Below, in pieces: positions 26,473 through 34,930 of a stretch of 64,000 nt of DNA. A model generated the notes under the pieces. It made no database searches. It saw only the letters and a list, made by a program, of their open reading frames with translations, and was not told the origin of the DNA. The stretch covers positions 3,477,001-3,541,000 of the forward strand of contig NZ_CP022540.1 of NCBI RefSeq assembly GCF_002237555.1, read 5' to 3'. This stretch comes from Antarctobacter heliothermus. Lineage in GTDB: Bacteria; Pseudomonadota; Alphaproteobacteria; Rhodobacterales; Rhodobacteraceae. The position numbers and the translations under genes were made by a program. Within the stretch, counting starts at the first letter, position 1. The number at the start of each line of letters is the position of its first letter.

Positions 26473-28007
26473 AGAACCGTCACCTCAATTTCGGCCTGCG
26501 GGCGGTCGTGGTCGGTGATGAAGGCGGAACAGGCGAGACAGAGGGCCTGCGCCACGTCGATGCGGGCGTTGCGGTGGCTCTTGTCGAGTTGCATCGCACC
26601 CGTGGTCGAAACCTTCACGTCAGCTTCGGTTAGGCCAGCTTCAAGCAAGAGGTTGCGGCGCAGCTTGGCCTTGCCTGACAGGAACAGGCGGCGGGTTGCC
26701 CGAATGTCATTGTCGCCGTCTTTCGGGCCGGTGCCTCGGGTGACAATCGGCCAATCAATCTGTGCCCGAGCCATCGCCGTCCGAAACTCAGCATCCCGGT
26801 AACGGTCTGCGGAAATGCTCAAGACGGGATGGTTCCCGACTTCATCACGCAGACGGGCCAAAAACTCCGCCAGATCGGTGACAGCGCCTGAGGTTTCAAA
26901 CAATTCCCCGCGCTCAGCAGCGGTCACGTAAGCGCTTCCGATGCCATCCCTTTTGCCACGGGCGGCGAGGTCCAGACCTTCACTCGGGAATGCACCAAGG
27001 CACCGGAGCACGCCACTTTCCCGATACAGGATCACGGCGGCGGTCATGGCGGCGCTGCCACCAAGGTCCAAACCGATGAAGCACGGCTCGCCTTCAATAG
27101 GCGTGGCGTTCTCATCGTAAGCTTTTGAAAACGTGTCGTATTCCAGCAGCAATTGCCGGGAAGGGCTTAGCGGCATATTGAGATGCCACACCCGAAATTC
27201 TGTAAGAGAACCAGAGGCTTGCGCCTTGTCGAAGGCGTCTTGCATGAAGCGGCGTGACTTCGAAATGCCTAGACCGGGATTTGCCTGTTCCCAGATTGCC
27301 GGGTCTGCGGCATTGGCATTTTTATCTACGCCATGCAGATGCACGCTGGTGCGAGGGTCAGGCTGGTTCAAGATTTCGTTGTAATCGCCGCTGTCGCCAC
27401 GGGTGCCCGTCAGGATCGCGCGGCCATCTTTCGAGGCCAGAGCATCGGTGATGTTGGTCAGCGTTTCGTTGCTCTTGGACAGCAGGCCCGCTTCATCGAC
27501 AAGTGCAAGGTCGAGGTCGAGACCATGCCCCGCAGACCGGGCACCTGAAAGACAGGTCAGCAGGCCGCGCCCTTCCTTGTGGCGGAAGGTGGGCGGCGGT
27601 GTCTTCGAAAAGGACCACTCAGAGCGGCGTCCGATGCGGTCGTACAGTTCCAAGATTTGGCTTGGCAGAATTTCAGAATGACGGCTGGTTGGGCTGGTCA
27701 CGGCCACCTGAAAATAGGGCGCGTGGCATGGTGAAGCTGGATCGAGATACCCGGCCACCAGCAGGCTCAACAGGAGGCTTTTTCCGTTTTTTCTGCCGCA
27801 GGAGAAGGCCACGGTTCTGAAGAGCGGCCCGCCCGCCGGATCATCTGCGAAGTGATCGGCCAGCACGTCGATTTGAAACGGGAGCAGTTCGAGCGGTTGG
27901 CCCCGGTTCGTCACATGCGTGTCGGCAGCCCATTCGCAGAACAGGTCGATCTTGCTTGTGGGCTTGACCACGGTCTTGGGTTTTTTGAAACGGAGCGTTT
28001 GGGCCAT
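26469..28007 (-). CDS. Terminase large subunit
   Basis: DNA-packaging motor of 512 residues. The ATPase domain has Walker A SCGRKNGKS (69-77) and Walker B LDLALVDEAG (Asp171-Glu172). The nuclease domain has the metal Asp in FIGLDLGGSAAMTAA, a middle acidic site near SISADRYRDAEF, and an acidic C-terminal region (NARIDVAQALCLACSAF). It is close to HK97-type TerL proteins. No small terminase is recognisable upstream, unless an unassigned ORF fills that role. Confidence 0.93.
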   Translation of the reverse strand: MAQTLRFKKPKTVVKPTSKIDLFCEWAADTHVTNRGQPLELLPFQIDVLADHFADDPAGGPLFRTVAFSCGRKNGKSLLLSLLVAGYLDPASPCHAPYFQVAVTSPTSRHSEILPSQILELYDRIGRRSEWSFSKTPPPTFRHKEGRGLLTCLSGARSAGHGLDLDLALVDEAGLLSKSNETLTNITDALASKDGRAILTGTRGDSGDYNEILNQPDPRTSVHLHGVDKNANAADPAIWEQANPGLGISKSRRFMQDAFDKAQASGSLTEFRVWHLNMPLSPSRQLLLEYDTFSKAYDENATPIEGEPCFIGLDLGGSAAMTAAVILYRESGVLRCLGAFPSEGLDLAARGKRDGIGSAYVTAAERGELFETSGAVTDLAEFLARLRDEVGNHPVLSISADRYRDAEFRTAMARAQIDWPIVTRGTGPKDGDNDIRATRRLFLSGKAKLRRNLLLEAGLTEADVKVSTTGAMQLDKSHRNARIDVAQALCLACSAFITDHDRPQAEIEVTVL

Positions 28008-28098
28008 GCGATTGGCCTAAGCTCGCATGAGTCCAGTTGTAAAACAAAATAAGTCCAAATTGCCTGCGCTGGTGCAGCAGGGTTGCCAAACCGAAGCC

Positions 28099-28755
28099 TC
28101 ACCTTGGCTGTTGGAGGTATTCCACGAAGTCTTCGGTCAGTTCAAACTTAGGAGTGTGCGACTTGGTAGTTACATCGACCAATGCGCCGTAGTTCTCCAT
28201 CACCTTCAGCTTGGAAACGAGATGTTCGTATTTGTCGGTGTAGTAGATCAACGTCGGGTTGTCGGGATCGCCGTTGAAGGCTGCTTTGCTCGACATAGCG
28301 ACGCAGGTTCGAGAAAAGGGAAGATCAGCAATATCCTTCCGCATCTCGGCAGTAAGGTCGGGCATCTTCTCTTCCAACTTGTCGAAGCTTCTTGAGACCA
28401 CGATAGCGAAGCCGCGTATTCCCAAATAGGCACGCATCTCGGCAAGTGTCTTCCACTCACGCAGCAAGTCAGTTGAGTAGCTGGGCACGTCAACGTCGAT
28501 CAGGCGGCTGCATGTCTGACAGAGCCAGATACCGTTTTCGGGCGCGCTCCGTTCTTCGGGCGTCATGATGGGGTCATATCTTGGCCCACCTTCTGACGCG
28601 GCCGCTATGTGGGCTGCTACTCCGATGCTGGCAGAACCTTGGTCTCCGTCCGGCCCCATCGTTGGCCTAAGACATGTCGGGTTGGCGCATCTGTATCCAG
28701 ACCGCTGGGCAATCTGGCGTTTTACCGGTTCTCTAAAATCGTCTCTGGTACTCAT
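28099..28755 (-). CDS. HNH-type protein with unknown C-terminal domain (possible defence or accessory gene)
   Basis: A 218-residue ORF. The N-terminal 95 or so residues form a zinc/HNH-like domain: Cys23-x4-Cys28, AAHIAAAS with His49, GGPRYDP, ERSAPENGIWLC and Cys79-x2-Cys82. The last His of a classical HNH is Ser83. This domain recurs at the N-terminus of varied bacterial effector and defence proteins (my recollection of the family). The C-terminal 110 residues are helical and unassigned. The start at 28755 fits the domain edge; a longer frame to 29022 was rejected. It sits between the replication and packaging modules, a typical cargo position. Confidence 0.72.
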   Translation of the reverse strand: MSTRDDFREPVKRQIAQRSGYRCANPTCLRPTMGPDGDQGSASIGVAAHIAAASEGGPRYDPIMTPEERSAPENGIWLCQTCSRLIDVDVPSYSTDLLREWKTLAEMRAYLGIRGFAIVVSRSFDKLEEKMPDLTAEMRKDIADLPFSRTCVAMSSKAAFNGDPDNPTLIYYTDKYEHLVSKLKVMENYGALVDVTTKSHTPKFELTEDFVEYLQQPR

Positions 28756-29454
28756 GACGCCAGTTAGCCCCACCTGAGACTTGGCGGCAAGGGCACAAAC
28801 TGCCAACCCCCAGCCCCTCCGATTGCTGCTGTGGGTTCCCCCCCGGCCAGCAGGGTTCCCTATGGGGTTGTCTCTCTGGATGGATGGATGCTCTGGCAGG
28901 TCTGCGGTCGGACTTGCCCGGATCGCTCGGCCAGTGGCCCGCACAGTCGAGGGCTTGGCGTCATCGCTTGATCCGGGCGTGTCCACGGCAGTGGAAGTCT
29001 GACCCTGCGCGGTCAGGAGCAACGGTATATTAATACCTCACGGGAATGACTGGCGCAACGCTCTTGATGGGTGGTCGGTGTCTTTTTGTTGCCAGCCGCA
29101 GAGAGGCCCGCACAGAGGCGTCAGGGTGATTTGGCGAGGTCGGGCCACGTGAGAGCGAGACGGCCACGTGGCGACTCTGTACGGCGCTGTATGCTGTAGC
29201 CGTGGGGCGTTGATCGGGGTGCATGTTGTAACGGGCGCAGCATGTGGCGGAAGTGGGGGCTGGCGCGTGCAACTAGTTGCATGGGGCGGGCACGCGGTGT
29301 CGGGCTGGCTAGGCTGGCGGTGGGCTGGCTTCGCGCGGGGAAAGGGGGCTATGGGGGTTTGGGGGGCTTCCCGAAGGGGAGCCTATCTTTCTTCCGAAGG
29401 CAAAGCCGAAGGTCTCCCGCGTTGTCCGGCTTGCCGGGAACGCAGTAGTCTGAT
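28756..29454. other. Gene-free stretch before the iterons
   Basis: No convincing gene. 29280-29400 is very G-rich on the plus strand, with repeated GGGCTGGC-type words. Short frames on both strands lack ribosome sites and family resemblance. Together with the adjacent iterons this may be part of a replication origin. Confidence 0.45.
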
Positions 29455-29491
29455 TTGAAGTCTAAGACTTGAAGTGAAGTGAAGTCAGAAT

Positions 29492-29577
29492 GAACCGTAG
29501 ACGGTTCCCGCAAGGAACCGTAGACAGTTCCCCCCTAGGAACCGTAGACAGTTCATTGCAGGAACCGTAGACAGTTC
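29492..29577. repeat. Four iterons next to the replication-type gene
   Basis: Four copies of GAACCGTAGACAGTTC (the first has one change) lie at 29492, 29515, 29539 and 29562, spaced 23, 24 and 23 bp. Each unit is an imperfect dyad (GAAC...GTTC). The last ends at the base before the stop codon of the replication-type gene. Regular two-turn spacing is typical of initiator binding sites. Confidence 0.85.
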
Positions 29578-30333
29578 CTAGGCCACCACTTTCAGGCCCG
29601 GTTTCGAGGCTGATTTTGCCGGTGATGCCCCCAGCGCAGAGGCCACCGGCTTGCGAGCGTGAGCGTGCAATCCGGTCTGAGATGGGCAGAGCCTGCGCCC
29701 GCTGCCATCGTCGGATTTGTGCCATTTTCGGATCAGCGCCTGCGTTTCGGGTTCGGCCATCCAAGCGGGGAACAGCTTCTGCCAGTCTCCCTTGGGCAGG
29801 TTGTCGCCCAGATCAATCACGTTCTGGCGTTCTTGGGTGCTGAGGCTGTCGAGGTCTTGAAGCAGCCATTCCACGGCCAGAGGCAGGGCTTGCAGGCACT
29901 GGGTCACGGCAAAAGCTTGGTCGGTCAGGCGGTAGCTGTTTGGCTCCGACAAACTGGCCTGCGCCACGTGGACGATGCCCCAGCGCTTGAGGTCCTGCAT
30001 CGTGTTTCGAAGCGACTTCACGGGCATTGCGGCTTGCTCGGCCAAGGTGTCGAGAGCGTCCCACGTATACAGGTACGGGCCGAACGCGGGATGATCCTTA
30101 CGCTTCTGTCGGCGGGTGGCCCGGAAAAGGCGATGATGCAGCACGTCGAGCACATGGACATGCCCCCAGCGGCTGCGCCCTTCCTTCGACTTCGGTACTA
30201 GCGCGGACAGGATTAGCCCGCGCGTGATGCCGTCGCCCATGCGGGCGAAGTCATAGGGCTTGCCCAGCCTATCACGTGGCCAGTTGGGTTCCGTCCAGAG
30301 CGTGTTGGCGGGTTTGATTGTCGAAAGGTCCAT
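29578..30333 (-). CDS. Winged-helix protein, probable replication initiator of the element
   Basis: A 251-residue basic protein. The segment TWDALDTLAEQAAMPVKSLRNTMQDLKRWGIVHV (about residues 90-123) looks like a winged-helix DNA-binding region. The C-terminal third is basic and low in structure. It is not a clear match to a named Rep family from sequence alone. The four iterons directly after its stop codon, and its place after int and alpA, support a replication-initiation role. The alternative is a transcription regulator. It starts 1 bp past the AlpA-like stop codon. Confidence 0.68.
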   Translation of the reverse strand: MDLSTIKPANTLWTEPNWPRDRLGKPYDFARMGDGITRGLILSALVPKSKEGRSRWGHVHVLDVLHHRLFRATRRQKRKDHPAFGPYLYTWDALDTLAEQAAMPVKSLRNTMQDLKRWGIVHVAQASLSEPNSYRLTDQAFAVTQCLQALPLAVEWLLQDLDSLSTQERQNVIDLGDNLPKGDWQKLFPAWMAEPETQALIRKWHKSDDGSGRRLCPSQTGLHAHARKPVASALGASPAKSASKPGLKVVA

Positions 30334-30334
30334 G

Positions 30335-30556
30335 TCACCCCCCGACCACGTTGGCGTCGATGTACGCCTTCACGTCCTCATAGCGATAGCGGACGCTCCG
30401 GTGGCCAAGTCGGGTGTATGGGATTTTGGGCGGAGTGCCGTTGGCTCGGCTTTCGTGCCGGTCAAGGTCAAGGAAGCGTTTGCTAACGCCCATGATTTCG
30501 GCGGCTTCTGCGCTGGTCAGAAGGTGACGGGTGGTCTTCTTGAGTTTCAGTGACAT
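30335..30556 (-). CDS. AlpA-like helix-turn-helix protein
   Basis: A 73-residue MerR/AlpA-type DNA-binding protein: HLLTSAEAAEIMGVSKRFLD forms the helix-turn-helix, followed by IPYTRLGHRSVRYRYEDVKAYI, the usual wing. Such proteins act as excisionase or as the activator of island genes in satellites and P4-like elements. It sits directly after the integrase. The start at 30556 (ATGTCACTG) fits the domain; a longer frame to 30703 adds an unlikely 49 residues. Confidence 0.88.
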   Translation of the reverse strand: MSLKLKKTTRHLLTSAEAAEIMGVSKRFLDLDRHESRANGTPPKIPYTRLGHRSVRYRYEDVKAYIDANVVGG

Positions 30557-30717
30557 TTCATGATCCACGGATTGCGGGCACAGGTTGTGCCGGGGTTGGG
30601 GTTCGCTGCGCCAGTGCCTAAGCCTCATTCCCAAGCCCGCAGGCTTTGGTTTCCGGCGCGCGGCGTTCCCTCCGTGGATCAAGCGCACGCAAACAATGGC
30701 CATTGCGGCCTAAAAGG

Positions 30718-31923
30718 TCAAGAAGTTATCTTTGCGATTCTCTTTTCGTCAATGTAATCAGAGATTTGCTGGACGGAGTTGCGAAGAGTTTCCGGGTCGG
30801 AAAGCACCTGATAGCCCGCTGTAACGTCATTGCCGGTGGCATGGTTCAGCAGCCGTTTCACCTTGCTTTGCTGCACGTCGAGCACGGTTGCCACAACTGC
30901 GAATGACCGGCGCATGTCGTGAAAACCCACATCCCATCCCAGAGCCTCACGGAAGCGCGTCAGGGTCTTGCGAGGATCACGCAGGGGGGTGCTGCCCCAG
31001 ACATACGGAAGGCCCTCTGTGCGCCCTCTCAGGCGCTCAAACAGGGCATGGGTTTGGTTGCTCATGGGCAGCACCAGTTCTTGCCCGTTCTTGGCGCGTT
31101 CGGCTGGAATGACGAAGGTGCCGCGCTTCATGTCCACATCTTCCCAGCGCATGTTTGCGGCCTCAGCCTGACGCAGGCCGGTGCGGGCCAGCAGTTCCAT
31201 GAATGCCCGGAAGTTTTCGCCTGCGTCCCGGTGCCGGTTCGAGTTGGTTTCGAGACTGTCGAGGGCAGCGAAGAACGCTGCCCAGTCGTGCACGTAGGTG
31301 GATTTGCGCTTGGCCTTCGGCAAGATTTTTTTGCGGCTCACAATGTCGGCGGGACATTCCGCAATGAGCGTGTTCCCTGCCCCGTCCGTCAGATCGGCCC
31401 GTGCCCAGTTCCAGCATGACTTGAAGGTGCGGGTGGCGAGCGCAGCACCGGCAGGCGTGCGGTCAAGGATTTGCATGTATCGCTTCTGATAGGTTGCCGG
31501 GGTGATCTGGCGCAGTTGGGTATCGTACCAGTCGCCAAACTCACGGCGCATAGTCGAGGAATAGCTCTCCGCTGTGCTGGGGCGCAGGTTCCGTTCCGAC
31601 AGCCATCCTTCTACGGCCTGCCCCAGCGTCATCAGCTTGGCACGCTCAAGGCGCTTCTCTGCGTTGCGGTCTACATCGTTCGCCATTTCGGCCAGCGCCT
31701 TCTTGGCCAGCCTGCGGGCATCGTTCAGGGTCAGCTTTTCCGTGCGACCGATGGAAACGCGGCGGGTTTTTCCCCGCACCCGGCTTTGCGCGATGTAGGT
31801 TTTCGACTTGGTTCCGACGCGCAGTCCAAACCCCGGCAAGGCTTCATCAAAGAACACGGTCTGACCGCTTTCGGCAAAGGGCAGATCGCGCACAAGCTGG
31901 GCTGAAAACTTTTTAGTAAGCAT
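30718..31923 (-). CDS. int: Tyrosine integrase (P4 type)
   Basis: Site-specific recombinase of 401 residues. The N-terminal DUF4102-type arm-binding domain has FFDEALPGFGLRVGTKSKTY. The core-binding domain is central. The catalytic domain has Arg in LARTGLRQAEAANMRWEDVD, HDMRRSFA (His-x-x-Arg), LLNHATG and the nucleophile Tyr in VTAGYQ. It acts on the 47-bp tRNA-Asn repeats. Its start codon lies in a direct duplication of an 11-bp unit (TTTAGTAAGCA), so two in-frame starts 4 codons apart are possible. The arm sites overlap its own promoter, allowing autoregulation. Confidence 0.95.
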   Translation of the reverse strand: MLTKKFSAQLVRDLPFAESGQTVFFDEALPGFGLRVGTKSKTYIAQSRVRGKTRRVSIGRTEKLTLNDARRLAKKALAEMANDVDRNAEKRLERAKLMTLGQAVEGWLSERNLRPSTAESYSSTMRREFGDWYDTQLRQITPATYQKRYMQILDRTPAGAALATRTFKSCWNWARADLTDGAGNTLIAECPADIVSRKKILPKAKRKSTYVHDWAAFFAALDSLETNSNRHRDAGENFRAFMELLARTGLRQAEAANMRWEDVDMKRGTFVIPAERAKNGQELVLPMSNQTHALFERLRGRTEGLPYVWGSTPLRDPRKTLTRFREALGWDVGFHDMRRSFAVVATVLDVQQSKVKRLLNHATGNDVTAGYQVLSDPETLRNSVQQISDYIDEKRIAKITS

Positions 31924-31933
31924 TTAGTAAGCA
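31912..31933. repeat. Candidate integrase arm sites, right end
   Basis: Two adjacent copies of TTTAGTAAGCA at 31912-31922 and 31923-31933. The same word and its inverse occur inside the left end (21376-21420). Confidence 0.65.
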
Positions 31934-32064
31934 CCCTCCATGGCGTTTCATGACAAAACTAGGGGCTACAAGAATCAAAAAAAAGAGCGCTATGCCCTTA
32001 TTTTTATGGCGTTTATGAAGCTATGAGATGCTTTGTGGTCTTAGACGAAAAACCGGCTTTCCTA

Positions 32065-32111
32065 GACTGTTAATCAATTGGTCGTAGGTTCGATCCCTAC
32101 CGCCGGAGCCA
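32065..32111 (+). repeat. Right attachment site (47-bp direct repeat)
   Basis: An exact copy of the tRNA-Asn 3' 47 bases. Upstream bases do not complete a tRNA, so this is an attachment scar and not a second tRNA gene. Confidence 0.95.
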
Positions 32112-32159
32112 TATCGTCCTGCTTTTTTTGCAAAACAGGACGATAGGCTAAAAATGCCA

Positions 32160-32684
32160 AGGCCATTCCTCACAACGTCACCCACAGGCGGCGGGGTAAT
32201 TCGGGTGCTGACCTTGCCTTTGCGACCCCGACTTGATGACCTGCATCCGCATGAAAAGCGCGGCTGAGATAATGGGTTCAAGGAGACCGTCGTGCCACTT
32301 TCCGGAGCGCCGTATTTGGTTCTGGCCGGTTTAGAACGCTTTATTGAGAATGATCTCAACACCGCAAAGGCTCAATGGGCGACCGCTATGGTTTCGGAGA
32401 CCCCGGCGGTGCATCGCTTTGCGCAATGAATGCTTCGAGTACTAGCCCGAGGCGTAAAGATCGAGCATCTCGCGGATCAGCGGCGCCTTGAGAGAATCCG
32501 AGGATCTTGGGCCGCCCCTAGCCACGGTCGAGACAGCCGATTTGCGCTCGGAACGGATATAGGCCCTGCCTGAGGCGCCCGGTCAGGCACTTGATCGTTT
32601 CTTCGCGCAGGTTGCTGATTTAGTCTGCTGTGATAACGGCTTGGATGTCGGCGGTCGGCCGCCCGCCGTGCGAGTTGAAGTCGA
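32160..32684 (-). pseudogene. C-terminal part of a decayed large serine recombinase
   Basis: Leftward translation gives FNSHGGRPTADIQAVITAD, then a stop, then ISNLREETIKCLTGRLRQG. After a second stop and a frame change it gives APLIREMLDLYASG, a stop, YSKHSLRKAMHRRGLRNHSG and, past another stop, TGQNQIRRSGKWHDG. These are the zinc-ribbon and recombinase-domain segments of a phage or ICE-type serine recombinase, with at least three stops and one frameshift. The matching N-terminal half lies at 33154-33467 on the other strand. The left border is approximate. Confidence 0.75.
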
Positions 32685-32904
32685 GGCTTGGGGTTCTCGA
32701 CCACCTGTCCATCGAGCACGTAGGTCGTTGCCCCGATCGCCAACAAGCTTGGCGCCTTCATCTCGCACCCGGTGGTGCGCCTAGCGATCTGCGGACCACA
32801 ATAACCCTTGCGCCTGCGCCAGGTGATGGACGAGTAGCGCGTGCTCATCGCCAACCTCGCCAAGTACCGCCTCAGCGTCATCCGGGCAAGGTAGCCACAG
32901 CACA

Positions 32905-33157
32905 AGTATCGCCCGCGGTCTTCAACTCAGTCATTTGCAACGTCGGTACGCTGACCAGCCTCCGCATCGGCGCCAGCGATGCCACGACCTTTGCCGCATT
33001 ACTCGGCGGCGTGGATTCCCGCGATCTGGTTGACATGCCAAACTATCGCGCCTTCGTGATCATGCTGGCAGAGGGCACCTGGCCCTGGTGGCCGGAGACG
33101 GTGTCGCCAGTTCCTGTGGATATAGTAGAGTCCGGGGATAACTCCAAAAATATATGA
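32905..33157 (+). pseudogene. Fragment of a conjugative coupling-type ATPase (TraD/TraG-like)
   Basis: A frame on the plus strand reads VICNVGTLTSLRIGASDAT and VDMPNYRAFVIMLAEGT, which resembles the C-terminal TraM-recognition part of TraD/TraG-like or DUF87 ATPases (pattern NVGTxxSFRxGxxDA...LPNYxAYxxLxxDG). The ATPase core is missing. It lies between the two halves of the recombinase. The call is from pattern memory. Confidence 0.5.
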
Positions 33158-33467
33158 AACCATGTTTTGGCTACATCCGCGTCAGCACCTTGAAGCAGGG
33201 CGAAAGGGTCTCGTTCGACGCGCAAAAAGAGGCCATTCTGGTGTTTGCTCAGCGTCGTTCCCTGACGGTCACCAGATGGTACGAAGAAAAACAGACCGCG
33301 GCAAAGGGTGGCCGATCCGTCTCCAATTCGATGCTGACCCAGGTGAGGCGCGGACATGCCCAAGGCGTCATCATTCACAAGATTGACCACTCCGCCCGAA
33401 ATCTTCGCGACTGGACGAAGTCCAGCGAATTGCTCGACATCGGGATCAATGTCTTCATCGACACAGA
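33154..33467 (+). pseudogene. N-terminal half of a serine recombinase (catalytic domain)
   Basis: Encodes GYIRVSTLKQGERVSFDAQK with the catalytic Ser in RVST, then FAQRRSLTVTRWYEEKQTAA and HKIDHSARNLRDW, ending near VFIDTE. After that the resolvase similarity stops and the frame continues into unrelated sequence to 33717. The missing continuation is on the opposite strand at 32160-32684. The catalytic domain alone cannot act as a large recombinase. Confidence 0.8.
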
Positions 33468-33892
33468 GAGGCCACCACCGAGTTGCACGGCCTCATCGAT
33501 GCTGTGGCGGCGTGATCGTTACGCGCGGCACACCCCACCCGGACGATTGTTCCTTGACGATGACTGGCTTGCCCCTTCCGGGCGAGCCTTTTCTTGTTCG
33601 GGTGACACGAGTGCAACCGGGCCGTGCCGGGTCTGGCACCGAGGCGGGAGAATTGCGAAAATACCTCTACCAGGATTTGAGAACGGGTTTTGCCGGATAC
33701 GGCGCCTGAGACCGTGAGAGGGGCGAAACAGGCTTTGCCCTTTTCGGTCTCCGCCACTCTCACGGGCGCGGGTTCTGGCTCCCCGGAGAAACCCGTTGTC
33801 AGGAAATGCGAATGACGGGCAGTACCCGGATTTGTGCGGGTGCGCTATCTTGGGATCATTACTCGTGTAAGCCAAACCACATTGTTTGATGA
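33468..33892. other. Unassigned scar sequence
   Basis: No gene can be supported. One frame reads EATTELHGLIDAVAA then stops. CCGTGAGAG (33712-33720) and CTCTCACGG (33757-33765) form a 9-bp inverted repeat with a 36-base loop and no T run. Confidence 0.4.
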
Positions 33893-34231
33893 GTTCAATT
33901 GCGACCTGAAGGTCGCCCGACAACGCGCCGCCCTGACCAGTCCGATTGCGGTCATCTTGTCAGTGTCAGCCACGATGCGATCAGCCAGATCAAACGCGGT
34001 CAGCGGATGCCAACGATCCGCGAACTCTGCGCGCTGTCGCTGATCTACGGTCGCTATTTCCAAAGCCTCTATGCCGAGGTCCTGTGAGAGGTGCGTAAAG
34101 ACCTTTGGGAAAACCTGGCAGGCACGTCGGCGGAGCCGAAGGACTGACCAGCCGCGGCCCGCCGGCTGCTGACCGTCGAACGCCTGGTGCGAAGATTACT
34201 CGAGGAAACCGACCCGGACCATGTCGGCTAG
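33893..34231 (+). pseudogene. Frameshifted XRE-type regulator
   Basis: LKVARQRAALT reads in one frame; from about 33937 the following QSDCGHLVSVSHDAISQIKR and IRELCALSLIYGRYFQSLYA read in another. Restoring one C (ACCAG to ACCCAG) joins them into a helix-turn-helix. An in-frame TGA at 34085 follows, then EVRKDLWENLAGTSAEPKD, another TGA, and a tail ending LLEETDPDHVG at a TAG. One deletion and two stops make it a pseudogene. Confidence 0.72.
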
Positions 34232-34930
34232 AAACCGGCGGGCACAGGCCCCGCCCGCCGACGAAATCAGCGCTCCAGTGACGACCTTTGCCCTGATCCT
34301 GAAGTTCAATTCGTTTCCTCCCGGTGGCGGCTTACCCACCAGCCGTCAGGCAGACCGGACCCGCGCCATCCCAATGCCGGATGAATATCACTGCAATCTT
34401 GTTCTCGCCACTAGGGCTCAGGTCAAAGACCTTTGTCCAGCCCGCAACAAAGAAGCTTATTCGGCTTTCCGCGCAAAGGTGCGAGGCAGTCCGGACCCTC
34501 CTTTCCTTCCATCCGGAACCCCAAGGCGGGTCAAATGAGTCCCGCATGTTTGCAATCGGTTTCATCACCAGCAGGCAGTATGCGCGATGCTCCGGTCCCG
34601 TGTACTGGCGCCAAGCGCCCGAACTCGCCATCTGACAGGGTTTTCGCTGTGGCTCGAAACGGGCACCGGCCGGGCCGGAGCGTGTGGAGGACGCATCGGC
34701 AGCTGCATGATCGGAGACCGCTTGCCATCGCGGTCGCGGAAGAGATCCCGACACATCTGGCGCAAACCCATGCCTCTGCGCCGTGCAGAGAGGCCATGGC
34801 GGTGCTCGTAACCGCGATAAATCTTGCACCAAGCGGCTTTTCTGCGTTTTAATCACCACTGGGGATGCTCGTAGGCGGGTTTGCGACACCTGTCACCCAT
34901 TCCCGAGCATAGAAGTATTTTTTTTGTGTT
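34232..34930. other. Unassigned stretch before the polyketide operon
   Basis: Overlapping frames of 100-185 codons occur on both strands, but none shows a ribosome site, family motif or consistent codon use. Probably more decayed mobile DNA. No clear promoter for the PKS operon was found. Confidence 0.4.

Larger units (their letters stand above)
21265..32111. mobile_element. Integrated capsid-encoding phage satellite-like element (cf-PICI-like)
   Basis: A 10,800-bp repeat-to-repeat unit lies between perfect 47-bp att repeats in tRNA-Asn. It encodes a P4-type integrase, an AlpA-like protein, a replication-type protein with iterons, an HNH-type accessory protein, and a head and packaging set (terminase large subunit, HNH nuclease, capsid, protease, connector, portal). 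There is one possible minor tail or completion protein, but no tape measure, tail tube, baseplate, fibre, holin or lysin. The size and gene set match capsid-forming phage-inducible islands, which borrow tails from a helper. A decayed full prophage is less likely because every ORF is intact and tightly packed. Confidence 0.82.

Noticed and set aside
21418..28007. Rhodobacterales gene transfer agent cluster
   Set aside because: Gene transfer agents lack an integrase, att repeats and a replication module and carry tail genes. This element has the former and lacks the latter.
29168..29458. 96-codon plus-strand frame in the element
   Set aside because: Glycine-rich, low-complexity translation of a G-rich stretch, opposite to all other genes of the element, with no ribosome site.
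32065..32111. Second tRNA-Asn gene
   Set aside because: Only the 3' 47 bases are present. The acceptor 5' strand, D arm and half of the anticodon stem are missing, so it is an attachment site.
32021..32362. A 113-codon leftward frame crossing the right attachment site
   Set aside because: It includes the antisense translation of tRNA sequence (GSGGRDRTYDQL), a well-known artefact, and runs into the decayed recombinase.
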